A stretch of 64,000 nt of DNA from CABZJG01 sp902512685. GTDB taxonomy: Bacteria > Pseudomonadota > Alphaproteobacteria > Rhodobacterales > Rhodobacteraceae. The DNA lies in contig CP179201.1 of the NCBI GenBank assembly GCA_051201605.1, forward strand, positions 2,108,001 through 2,172,000. The letters are read 5' to 3'. The position numbers and the translations under genes are program-made. How positions within the stretch are numbered: the first letter of the stretch is position 1; every line of letters begins with the position of its first letter. Positions 45,860 to 53,869 of this stretch are shown here, one piece after another. The notes beneath the pieces were generated by a model, which was given only the letters and a program-made list of their open reading frames with translations, did not search any database and was not told the origin of the DNA.

Positions 45860-46097
45860 GGTAAACCTATGGTCCGGTCTGCGGGCGCAGGCCGGGGGTC
45901 ATGAAACCGTCGAAGTAGATGCCAAAACAGTGGGCGAAGTACTGAAGGCCCTTATTGCAGCCCATCCGGGTCTTAAACCAAGCATTGATGCCGGCGTGTC
46001 GGTCGCCGTCGACGGCCGCATTATTGCCAGCAGCCTTACCGAACCGATTTTACCTGACAGTGAAGTGTTTTTACTGCAAAAACTACGCGGCGGTTAA
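45852..46097 (+). CDS. MoaD/ThiS-like sulfur carrier protein
   Basis: 81 residues with the beta-grasp ubiquitin-like pattern (VEVNLWSGLRAQAGGHETVEVD), ending in LLQKLRGG, the C-terminal Gly-Gly that is activated and thiocarboxylated in MoaD and ThiS. It overlaps the large-subunit gene by 8 bases. A MoaD partner tied to one hydroxylase operon is unusual, since moaD normally sits with moaE; here it may supply sulfur or a special pterin to this enzyme, or be a broader sulfur carrier. Confidence 0.85.
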   Translation: MVEVNLWSGLRAQAGGHETVEVDAKTVGEVLKALIAAHPGLKPSIDAGVSVAVDGRIIASSLTEPILPDSEVFLLQKLRGG

Positions 46098-46211
46098 AAG
46101 AAACGCTTACAGAACAGTGCGTTGAGTATTTTCAAATATCATCGGGTCTCTGTTAATATTATCAAATATCCCGCGTCTCCGGATATTACTATATAAATTT
46201 TCTCTATAATT

Positions 46212-46238
46212 TCTTTCGTTTTAGGATATAACGAAAGA
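46212..46238. promoter_or_regulatory. inverted repeat, candidate operator of the DeoR regulator
   Basis: A perfect 9-bp inverted repeat TCTTTCGTT (46212-46220) and AACGAAAGA (46230-46238) with a 9-base spacer lies 28 bases ahead of the DeoR start. DeoR-family operators frequently contain TTTCGTT half-sites. Similar half-sites occur ahead of the TRAP operon at 47077-47109, which links the two promoters to one regulator. Confidence 0.55.
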
Positions 46239-46265
46239 TAATTTGCAAACGAGAGAACATAAAAG

Positions 46266-47045
46266 ATGGCTGTCAGTAGAAATTCGAAAGCACGGCGCAT
46301 TGCTATTTTGCAAAACCTGCAACAAAACGGACGCGCTTTGGTCGACGATCTTGCAGTCTTTTTCAACACCACCCCACAAACCATCCGCAAAGATTTAAAT
46401 GCGTTGGCCGAAGAAAGCAAAGTTATGCGTTTCCATGGCGGGGCATCTTTGCTGGCCGGGATTGAATATACCGGCTTTGATGCACGCGAGAGCATCTCAC
46501 GTTCAGAAAAAGAAAAAATTGGCAAAGCCGCGGCAAAATTAATCCCGAACAACGCCGCAATTATCATCAATGCAGGCACCACTACGGCCGCGGTCGCGCG
46601 CAGTCTCGGCCATCATACCGGGCTTAAAGTTGTTACTGACAACGTAAATATTGCCAATGATTTAAGGGGTTTTGGCGGATTAGACGTAATGGTTCCGGGC
46701 GGTGTTGTGCGACGCTCTGATGGGGCCATCCTTGGCGAAGCGACCGTTGATTTCATTCGACAATTCCGCACTGACATCGCAATTATCGGTGCCTCTGCAA
46801 TCGCCACTGATGGATCTTTGCTGGATTATGATTTACGTGAAGCTTCGGTGGCTCGGGCAATTATTGAAAATGCGCGGCATGTGATCTTGGCCTCTGACAG
46901 CACCAAATTTGATCGCGCCGCGCCGGTCTGCATTGGTCATTTATCCCAAGTGCAAACATTGGTCACAGATACCGGTTGCCCGGCCGAGTTGCGTAACCTT
47001 TGTAAGCTCTATGAGGTCAGCCTAATAGAAGCGCATAACCGCTGA
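46266..47045 (+). CDS. DeoR/GlpR family transcriptional regulator
   Basis: 259 residues: an N-terminal DeoR helix-turn-helix (ARRIAILQNLQQNGRALVDDL, with TPQTIRKDLNALAEESKVMRFHGGA) and the sugar-phosphate isomerase-like effector domain (IINAGTTTAAVARSL). Such repressors respond to phosphorylated sugars. Placed directly ahead of the TRAP and sugar genes, it likely controls the whole locus, in the way YihW controls the sulfoquinovose genes in E. coli. Candidate operators flank it at 46212-46238 and 47077-47109. Confidence 0.93.
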   Translation: MAVSRNSKARRIAILQNLQQNGRALVDDLAVFFNTTPQTIRKDLNALAEESKVMRFHGGASLLAGIEYTGFDARESISRSEKEKIGKAAAKLIPNNAAIIINAGTTTAAVARSLGHHTGLKVVTDNVNIANDLRGFGGLDVMVPGGVVRRSDGAILGEATVDFIRQFRTDIAIIGASAIATDGSLLDYDLREASVARAIIENARHVILASDSTKFDRAAPVCIGHLSQVQTLVTDTGCPAELRNLCKLYEVSLIEAHNR

Positions 47046-47076
47046 TCGAATACGGTGAAAAGACTTGACTGATACA

Positions 47077-47109
47077 TTCGTTTAAGACAGTCTTTCGATT
47101 AAAACGAAA
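47077..47109. promoter_or_regulatory. repeated TTTCG half-sites upstream of the TRAP operon
   Basis: ATTCGTTTAAG (47077) and TTTCGATTAAAACGAAA (47093-47109) repeat the half-site of the inverted repeat ahead of deoR. The second holds TTTCG and CGAAA with 7 bases between. The site sits 59 bases before the DctQ-type start, in promoter position. This is inference from sequence likeness. Confidence 0.45.
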
Positions 47110-47167
47110 AACAAACGCAAGCTTGGGTCATCCCAAGAGCACGCATTATCCGGGAGGGGGTCAGCAA

Positions 47168-47752
47168 ATGCTGCAAGTGCTGAGCGCGATCTCATTGGTC
47201 AATTCTGCGATCCTAGCGCTCGGGCGCCATATTGCATGGATGGCGCTGGGCTTGATGGTTTTGGTCATTCTGTTGCAAGTTGTTTTTCGTTACGTCTTTA
47301 ACAATGCGCTGGCCTGGCCAGATGAAGCGGCTCGTTTCTTGATGCTTTGGATGACTGGTCTTATCGCCCCTTCGGCATTTCGCTGGGGCGGTTTTGTTGC
47401 CATTGATATGCTGCCCCTTGCTTTGCCAAGAGTGGCTGGACTTGTATTGACCATGATCCTGCTTTTGCTGTCGCTGTCGGTATTGGTAATGGGATTACAG
47501 CATGGATACAACCACACAATGGGCTTTGGTGGGAACTTTGATTCATCCTCTCTTCGGCTGCCCTTGGACTTAATCGGGCTTGAAAGCCTGAAGGTAAAGC
47601 TTCGATATATGTATGGCTCTTTGCTGATTTCAATCATCCTTTTGCTGCTTGTTAATGTCGAACTTGTTCTACGCACGGCTGCCAACCTGATCTCACCTGA
47701 TGCAAGCCTGCCGCCAACAGATGCGCCCTCTGATCTACAAAGGGCTGACTAA
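47168..47752 (+). CDS. TRAP transporter small permease (DctQ family)
   Basis: 194 residues with four predicted membrane helices. It starts at the ATG at 47168, preceded by GGGAGGGGG; the frame opens earlier at 47123 but without a ribosome site. The family segment is FRYVFNNALAWPDEAARFLMLWMTG (four-helix small subunit). Its last base overlaps the first base of the large permease gene. With DctM and DctP it makes a sodium-driven importer that uses a periplasmic binding protein, mostly for organic acids. Confidence 0.93.
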   Translation: MLQVLSAISLVNSAILALGRHIAWMALGLMVLVILLQVVFRYVFNNALAWPDEAARFLMLWMTGLIAPSAFRWGGFVAIDMLPLALPRVAGLVLTMILLLLSLSVLVMGLQHGYNHTMGFGGNFDSSSLRLPLDLIGLESLKVKLRYMYGSLLISIILLLLVNVELVLRTAANLISPDASLPPTDAPSDLQRAD

Positions 47753-49251
47753 TGCTTGTATTTTTCCTGCCTGTTTTTCTGGTCTTTTTGATGGTTGGAT
47801 TACCGGTGTTTTTTGCCTTGCTTTTTGCGCCGGGGATTTTGCTTTGGCTGAATGGACAAGAGCGCGATATCGCCCTGCTGTATCGCAATGTCTACAACGG
47901 CATGGACAGCTTTCCGCTGATGGCGCTTCCGTTTTTCATGCTGGCTGGCGAATTGATGAACCGCGGCGGCATCACCACCCGGCTGGTTGAATTTTCCCAA
48001 GCCTTGATGGGTCATCTTCGCGGTGGGCTCGCGCATGTGAATATTCTGTCATCCATGCTTTTTGCAGGGCTGTCAGGATCTGCTGTTGCTGATACTTCGG
48101 CGCTGGGATCAACCCTGATCCCCGCAATGGAAAAAAATGGCTATTCGCGCCGCTTTGCAGCCGCAGTCACTGCCGCCAGTTCGGTGATCGGGCCTATTAT
48201 ACCGCCGTCCGGGATTATGATCATTTATGCCTATGTCATGGGCGAAAGCGTTGCGGCATTGTTTTTGGCAGGCATTGTGCCGGGGGTACTGGTTGGATTG
48301 GGTTTGATGATGGTAGTGCGCCTGCTTGCGGACCGCTATGACCTGCCCAAAGCCGAGCGGATCGTAACCACAAACCAAACGATTTCTCCACTGGAAGATC
48401 GCATTTCATTTTTACTTTTGCGGATCAATTTTGCGGGTGTGCTGTTGATTGTCTACACTTTGGCAAAGTCGATAGTATCCGCAGCCATAGGGGCAGAGAT
48501 TGCCATCAGCAATTGGGTGCCGTTTATTGTACTTTTGCCGCTGGCCCATGTGGTACTGCTGCGCATGAGGAAAACTGTATCTGCAGACTTTAGGGTTATC
48601 TGCAAAAAAGCCGTCGCACCACTGCAAACACCGATTATCATTTTAGGTGGAATACTTATTGGTGTTTTTACTCCGACCGAAGCCTCGGCCATTGCGGTTG
48701 CTTATGCGCTTTTGATATCCTTTTTTGTTCTAAAAACTCTCAAGCTCAGCGACTTGCCGGCAATCTTGACGAAATCCGCACTCGCCTCATCTACCGTTTT
48801 ATTGTTGGTGGGCGCTGCTGTTGCTTTTAAAACAGTGGTAAGCTTGAGCCACGCACCAGAGCAATTGGCCGCCTTTATATTGGGATTAAGCGACGAGCCA
48901 TTAATTTTGCTGTTTTTGATAAATATTTTGCTGTTTGTAGTTGGTATGTTTTTGGATGCCGGACCCGCCATCATAATTCTCGGGCCGATTTTAGGACCGA
49001 TCTTTATGGATCTGGGCGTTCATCCGGTTCATTTTGCGATCATCATGTCAGTTAATTTAACAGTTGGCCTCGCGACACCGCCTATGGGCCTTGTGCTTTT
49101 TGTTGCCTCATCTGTCTCTGGCGAGCGCGTGGAAACCATAGCACGAGCGATCCTACCGTTCCTTGCCATCGAAATTTTTGTGATCTTTTTGATCACCTAT
49201 GTACCCGCAATCTCCCTAGCGATCCCGAAACTAACCGGGTTCGTTCACTAG
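47752..49251 (+). CDS. TRAP transporter large permease (DctM family)
   Basis: 499 residues with about twelve hydrophobic segments; family segments are FPLMALPFFMLAGELMNRGGI and PIIPPSGIMIIYAYVMGES. The central cytoplasmic loop (about residues 200-290) is longer than in SiaM-like proteins. Its ATG shares a base with the DctQ stop (TAATG), so both permeases are translated together. The periplasmic binding protein follows after 38 bp. Confidence 0.94.
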   Translation: MLVFFLPVFLVFLMVGLPVFFALLFAPGILLWLNGQERDIALLYRNVYNGMDSFPLMALPFFMLAGELMNRGGITTRLVEFSQALMGHLRGGLAHVNILSSMLFAGLSGSAVADTSALGSTLIPAMEKNGYSRRFAAAVTAASSVIGPIIPPSGIMIIYAYVMGESVAALFLAGIVPGVLVGLGLMMVVRLLADRYDLPKAERIVTTNQTISPLEDRISFLLLRINFAGVLLIVYTLAKSIVSAAIGAEIAISNWVPFIVLLPLAHVVLLRMRKTVSADFRVICKKAVAPLQTPIIILGGILIGVFTPTEASAIAVAYALLISFFVLKTLKLSDLPAILTKSALASSTVLLLVGAAVAFKTVVSLSHAPEQLAAFILGLSDEPLILLFLINILLFVVGMFLDAGPAIIILGPILGPIFMDLGVHPVHFAIIMSVNLTVGLATPPMGLVLFVASSVSGERVETIARAILPFLAIEIFVIFLITYVPAISLAIPKLTGFVH

Positions 49252-49289
49252 CAACCACAAGACCACAATTGATCAACAAGGAGGAATAA

Positions 49290-50348
49290 ATGATCAAATC
49301 AACCCTTAAAACGCTCGCGGTTGCCACGCTCGTGGCCAGCTCCGCAATGGCGGCTGCTGCAGCGGATTACACAATCCGTGCAACAGCAAACTCAAATGAA
49401 AACGATGAAGACTATGATGGTCTGATTGTTTTCAAAAACTTTGTCGAATCCGCTTCTAACGGCGCAATTGCTGTTGAACTCTTTATCGGCACACAGCTGT
49501 GCTCAAAAGGTGCTGAATGTTTGCAAGGTGTTGCCGATGGCTCCATCGATGTCTACATTTCAACATCTGGTGGAGCATCAGGTATTTTCCCATATGTTCA
49601 AGTGCTTGACCTACCTTACTTGATGTCGGATGATCGTGTGGCAGAAGCTGTTTTGTCAAGTGATTTCACCCGGACAATGCGTAAAATGGCATTGGCGGAC
49701 TCTGATGGCGCAATTCGTTTGATGACCATTGGGAACACTGGCGGATGGCGCAACTTTGCCAACACCAGACGTGTTGTGAAAACGCCGGCAGATCTTGCTG
49801 GATTGAAAATTCGGACTGTTGTTGCAGACCTGCCGCAAGAGTTGGTACGCGCATTGGGCGCCTCGCCAACGCCGATCCCATGGCCTGAGCTGTTCACTTC
49901 ATTCCAAACCGGCGTTGTTGAAGGCTCTAAAAACGGTATCACCGATATCATGGGCATGAAATTCCCAGATGCCGGCCTGCAATACGTCACTTTGGATGGA
50001 CATGCCTATATGGGCGCCCTGTGGTGGATGAACAACGAAAAATTCATGGGCATGCCAGAAGGAATGCGCCGCGTTGTGGTTGACGGGTTTGCAGCATTGC
50101 AGCAAGCCACGTTTGCTTCACCAAAGCGGAAATCAATTCAGGCTTACTCTGACTTTGTCGCTGGCGGCGGAACGCTTTATGTGCCGACTCCAGATCAAAA
50201 GGCTCAGTTCAAAGAAGCGGCCGCACCGGTTTACGATTGGTTCAAGGCCAATGTCCGCGGCGGACCAAAAATCTTTGATGCTCTGACATCAGCCGTTGCA
50301 GATGCAGAAGCATCAATCAACGCTGGAACAGCAAAAGATATCAACTAG
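49290..50348 (+). CDS. TRAP transporter substrate-binding protein (DctP family)
   Basis: 352 residues with signal peptide (MIKSTLKTLAVATLVASSAMAAAAA). Family segments are ELFIGTQLC, VLDLPYLMSDDRVAEAVL and LAGLKIRTV, where the conserved Arg normally binds the ligand carboxylate. GGAGG lies seven bases before the start. In this locus the ligand might be a sulfosugar or other acidic sugar, in which case that Arg would bind the sulfonate or carboxylate. A stable hairpin (50361-50390) follows, which often protects the highly expressed binding-protein part of the mRNA. Confidence 0.93.
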   Translation: MIKSTLKTLAVATLVASSAMAAAAADYTIRATANSNENDEDYDGLIVFKNFVESASNGAIAVELFIGTQLCSKGAECLQGVADGSIDVYISTSGGASGIFPYVQVLDLPYLMSDDRVAEAVLSSDFTRTMRKMALADSDGAIRLMTIGNTGGWRNFANTRRVVKTPADLAGLKIRTVVADLPQELVRALGASPTPIPWPELFTSFQTGVVEGSKNGITDIMGMKFPDAGLQYVTLDGHAYMGALWWMNNEKFMGMPEGMRRVVVDGFAALQQATFASPKRKSIQAYSDFVAGGGTLYVPTPDQKAQFKEAAAPVYDWFKANVRGGPKIFDALTSAVADAEASINAGTAKDIN

Positions 50349-50360
50349 TCTTTGCACTTT

Positions 50361-50390
50361 TCGAAGGCCATTGCTCGCAATGGCCTTCGA
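50361..50390 (+). terminator. strong hairpin after dctP
   Basis: A perfect 13-bp stem TCGAAGGCCATTG (50361-50373) and CAATGGCCTTCGA (50378-50390) with loop CTCG, 12 bases after the DctP stop. There is no T run, so it is more likely an mRNA-protecting or attenuating element than a full terminator between the transporter and the kinase gene. Confidence 0.65.
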
Positions 50391-50563
50391 CCCCTATAAG
50401 ATGATCGATCGCGATCATGGCAAACCCAAAGAACAATTGATCGAAACATGCACTTTTTAAACTTAATTAGGCGATCATCGCAGGTCTTGAGACACCTCGG
50501 CCATTGGCCCGGTTCATCGCCTTTGGCGCGCACCGAACTGACAGCGAGGTTGCAAAAAAGCCA

Positions 50564-51457
50564 ATGACACAGGTTTTTCTGGCTGGTATGGCCGTCGTAG
50601 ATTTTATTTTTTCCGTAGACCAATTGCCCAATACGGCCGAAAAGCATCGTGCCTCAGATGCCCATGTTGTGGGTGGAGGTTGCGCCGCAAATGCCGCCGT
50701 TGCTGTTGCAAGGTTGGGCGGCAAAGCGACGCTTGCAGCCTGCCTTGGGGATGATCCGCTTGGCGATTTAATCTTATCTGACCTACAGCGTGAAGGTGTG
50801 GACACCGCATCCATTCAACGCATATCAAATGGCCGCTCTTCTTTTTCGTCGATCTTTGTCGACCGCGGCGGCGAACGCCAAATCATGAACTTTCGCGGCG
50901 CAGGGTTAACCCCTTATGATATGTCATCAGCGCAAAAATTTAAAGCTGATGCGGTTCTCGCCGATACCCGCTGGAGCGAAGGGGCTCTCGCAGCACTCAC
51001 TCAGGCCAAAGCACTTTCGATCCCGGGCGTGCTTGATGCAGAATCGCCGATTGAGATGAGCTTATTGGATGCCGCATCGCATATTGCATTTTCACGTCAG
51101 GGCTTGTTGTCACTAACGGATGCGAAAACTATGCCGCAAGCCCTTGCTGAGGTGGCATTAAAACTTAAAAAATGGGCCTGCGTAACGGATGGGAATGCAG
51201 GTGTTTTTTATACAGAAAATGGCCAAATCGCGCATATTCCGGCTTTTCAAATGCCCGTCAAAGACACCTTGGGAGCTGGCGACATTTGGCACGGCGCGTT
51301 TACTCTTGCTCTTGGCGAGGGAATGGATGCGCCAAAAGCAATCGAATTTGCCAATGCCGCAGCGGCTTTGAAATGTATGCAGTTCGGTGGTCGAAAGGGA
51401 TGCCCCGACCGCCAGATGACCGAGACTTTTATCAAGGAGAACACACAATGCAATTGA
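50564..51457 (+). CDS. PfkB-family sugar kinase, sulfofructose-kinase (YihV)-like
   Basis: 297 residues from the ATG at 50564; the TTG at 50504 is an alternative. Ribokinase fold: GGGCAANAAVAVARLGG (sugar site), DTLGAGDIWHGAF with the catalytic Asp, and ALKCMQFGGRKGCPD at the end. Against my recollection of YihV the agreement runs the length of the protein, including ADTRW, VLDAES, IAFSRQGL and the position of Lys27 and Asn109, which I recall as sulfonate contacts in YihV. A kinase for the C1 position of a ketose is therefore likely. It overlaps the aldolase gene by 10 bases. Confidence 0.88.
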   Translation: MTQVFLAGMAVVDFIFSVDQLPNTAEKHRASDAHVVGGGCAANAAVAVARLGGKATLAACLGDDPLGDLILSDLQREGVDTASIQRISNGRSSFSSIFVDRGGERQIMNFRGAGLTPYDMSSAQKFKADAVLADTRWSEGALAALTQAKALSIPGVLDAESPIEMSLLDAASHIAFSRQGLLSLTDAKTMPQALAEVALKLKKWACVTDGNAGVFYTENGQIAHIPAFQMPVKDTLGAGDIWHGAFTLALGEGMDAPKAIEFANAAAALKCMQFGGRKGCPDRQMTETFIKENTQCN

Positions 51458-52473
51458 CGCCCGGCAAACTATGGGGACTGCGTCGAATGGCCGATGAAAA
51501 CGGCATTTTCAAGATGACTGCCGTTGATCAACGCCCGCCGATCAAAAACCCTATTGCCAACACTCTTGGCGTGAAAGAAGCCCCGTGGCAAGAGGTTGCC
51601 CGCTTTAAAAGCCTCTTGGTAAAAACGCTTCAGGGCGAAAGCACTGCTATGCTGCTTGATCCACATTTCGCAATTCCCCACAGTTTAGATCATTTTTGCC
51701 CCACCAAGGGTCTTATTGTTACGCTTGAAGATTCGGTTTTCAAAGAAACCGATACTGGGCGATTATCCTCAAGCATTGATGACTGGTCCGTGGCCAAGAT
51801 CAAGCGTATGGGCGGTGATGCGGTGAAAGTTCTGGCCTGGTACCGACCAGATGCCGGCGCGGACGTGCTGTCTGCGCAGCAAGATTACGTTAAAAGAGTC
51901 GGCGAAGACTGCGCGCGTCATGATATACCTTTTTTGTTTGAACTGCTGGTCTATCCGCTGGCAAGCGACGCACATCAGACCAAAGAATATATCGAAATGC
52001 AGGGCAAAAAAGCCGATGATGTTTTGGCGTCAGTCGAAGAGTTTGCAAAGCCGGACTATGGCGTTGATGTTTTCAAACTTGAAAGCCCGGTGAATGCGTC
52101 AGAGGCTGATGGCTCTGCCAAGGTGCAAGCGGTTTTTGACGAATTGGGCCGGATTGCCGCGCGGCCTTGGGTGATGCTGTCGGCAGGCGCAGGAAAGGCA
52201 GAATTCCGCAATGTCCTGAGCCATGCCTTCAATGCTGGCGCGTCAGGCTTTCTGGCCGGCCGCGCGATTTGGCTTGACGCTTTTGGCGCCTATCCAGACT
52301 GGGCGCAAATCCAAACTGATTTAGAAGGCGGCGCCGTGGATTATCTTAAAGAGATATCAAACCTTGCCAGCACAATGGCACAGGACTGGTCAAAGCATCC
52401 CTGTTTCGGTGATACTGGGGCAAAGTTCACGCCAGCCGATGCCGGTTTTCGCCATCAGTATGCGTCAATTTAG
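51448..52473 (+). CDS. class I aldolase, LacD/YihT family
   Basis: 341 residues, starting at the ATG at 51448 with an AAGGAG ribosome site; the frame is open to 51172 only because it runs inside the kinase gene. The TIM barrel begins with ENGIFKMTAVDQRPP, contains DAVKVLAWYRP and the Schiff-base Lys candidate in DVFKLESPVN, and ends with VMLSAGAGKAEF and GASGFLAGRAIW. This last segment matches YihT (sulfofructose-phosphate aldolase) better than LacD. It would split a ketose 1-phosphate to dihydroxyacetone phosphate plus a lactaldehyde-type product. Immediately coupled to the kinase. Confidence 0.9.
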   Translation: MQLTPGKLWGLRRMADENGIFKMTAVDQRPPIKNPIANTLGVKEAPWQEVARFKSLLVKTLQGESTAMLLDPHFAIPHSLDHFCPTKGLIVTLEDSVFKETDTGRLSSSIDDWSVAKIKRMGGDAVKVLAWYRPDAGADVLSAQQDYVKRVGEDCARHDIPFLFELLVYPLASDAHQTKEYIEMQGKKADDVLASVEEFAKPDYGVDVFKLESPVNASEADGSAKVQAVFDELGRIAARPWVMLSAGAGKAEFRNVLSHAFNAGASGFLAGRAIWLDAFGAYPDWAQIQTDLEGGAVDYLKEISNLASTMAQDWSKHPCFGDTGAKFTPADAGFRHQYASI

Positions 52474-52482
52474 AGGGGCAAC

Positions 52483-53868
52483 ATGAAAGTTGGGATCCTT
52501 CCACTTGCACGGGCAACCTTTGATGTGGCTCTGGCCGAAGAAAAACTGCAGCTTATGCTTGCCGCCCTTGATCGGTCGTCACATCAGGTTTTAGGGCCGC
52601 GCAGTTTACTGTTTGACGCAGAAACAACCACCGCAGCAATGGAGGAGCTGAAGTCGGAAGGGATTGACCATTTGATGCTTTTGCAGGTCACCTTTACCGA
52701 TGCAGCCCTAACCGTAACGGCCGCAAATACCTTTCAAGAGCCTTTTTCGATCTGGGCGATAAAAGAACCGCGTGCCGGGGGACGGCTTCGGCTGAATTCT
52801 TTTTGCGGCCTTAATCTTGCCAGTCATGCTCTGGCGCTGCGAGACCGCGAATTTTCATGGCTTTACGATGATCCAAGCGATGGGATCGAGGCCGAACTGG
52901 ATGCTCTGTTTAATGGCAAGCGGCGCGCCGGCCATCTGCAAGCAATAGCCTCTGAACCATATGCCTCTGGGCAAGGTCAAAGTATCGCCAAAAATATAAC
53001 GTCGCGGCGCATAGCCAAAATTGGCGGACATCCGGACGGCTTTGATACCTGCGCTTATTCGCCAGCCGAGCTTTCAAATTTATCCGGCGTAACGGTGGAT
53101 GCGCTAGAGCTAGATGATCTGTTTAACACCGCCGCAGCGGCCAGCACCGATGAAACCAAAGCCGCTCGGGATATGGCCCAAGCTTCAATGAGTAATCTAG
53201 ACGATATGGATCAAGATCAGTTGGATAAATCCTTGCGGCTCAAGACCGGATTAGATCAGCTGCGCAGCGACGGCCGCTATGATGCTTTTGCGATCCGCTG
53301 CTGGCCTGAAACATTCACGGAATATGGTGGCGCGGTCTGCGGGCCTGCCGGAATGATGGGCGAGGCCGGTGTGCCCTGCGCCTGCGAAGCCGATGTGTAT
53401 GGCGCCCTCACGCAGCTTGTTTTACAAGAAGCCAGCGGCGAGGCTGTCTTTTTGACCGATCTTGTAGACATTGACCCTGAAGACAATAGCGCCGTTGTCT
53501 GGCATTGTGGTCAAGCGCCCATTTCCATGCGTGACCCCGAGGTGGACGCCAGCGCAACCATTCACACCAACCGCAAGATGCCGCTGCTGTATGAATTTCC
53601 GTTAAAGCCGGGGGCTGTAACCTTTGTGCGGATTTCTCAATCCTTCAACCAACCCAAAATGATCCTTGCCGCCGGTGAAATGCTAAAACGGCCCATGGCC
53701 TTTACCGGCACATCAGGGGTGGTCAGGTTTGAAAAACCTGCTGATGAAGTGCTGAGCAATGTAATGGACTCAGGGCTCGAGCACCATATGGCACTGGCTT
53801 ACGGTGAGCACAGACCTGCACTGCGCGCTGCAGCCGCCGCAATGAAGTTGCCGATACTGGAGATATAA
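52483..53868 (+). CDS. L-fucose/L-arabinose isomerase-like protein
   Basis: 461 residues, distantly in the FucI/AraA fold family. The N-terminal MKVGILPLARATFDVALAEEKL, FDAETTTAAMEELK and LLQVTFTDAALTV fit the first Rossmann-like domain. The metal-site part is seen as IRCWPETFTEYGGAVCGPAG (Glu candidate) and CACEADVYGALTQL (second Glu), with VVWHCGQAP (His) downstream. Together with the kinase and aldolase an aldose-to-ketose isomerisation is expected. GAGGGGCAAC precedes the start, and it is 9 bp after the aldolase. Confidence in fold is fair; substrate is inference. Confidence 0.78.
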   Translation: MKVGILPLARATFDVALAEEKLQLMLAALDRSSHQVLGPRSLLFDAETTTAAMEELKSEGIDHLMLLQVTFTDAALTVTAANTFQEPFSIWAIKEPRAGGRLRLNSFCGLNLASHALALRDREFSWLYDDPSDGIEAELDALFNGKRRAGHLQAIASEPYASGQGQSIAKNITSRRIAKIGGHPDGFDTCAYSPAELSNLSGVTVDALELDDLFNTAAAASTDETKAARDMAQASMSNLDDMDQDQLDKSLRLKTGLDQLRSDGRYDAFAIRCWPETFTEYGGAVCGPAGMMGEAGVPCACEADVYGALTQLVLQEASGEAVFLTDLVDIDPEDNSAVVWHCGQAPISMRDPEVDASATIHTNRKMPLLYEFPLKPGAVTFVRISQSFNQPKMILAAGEMLKRPMAFTGTSGVVRFEKPADEVLSNVMDSGLEHHMALAYGEHRPALRAAAAAMKLPILEI

Positions 53869-53869
53869 G

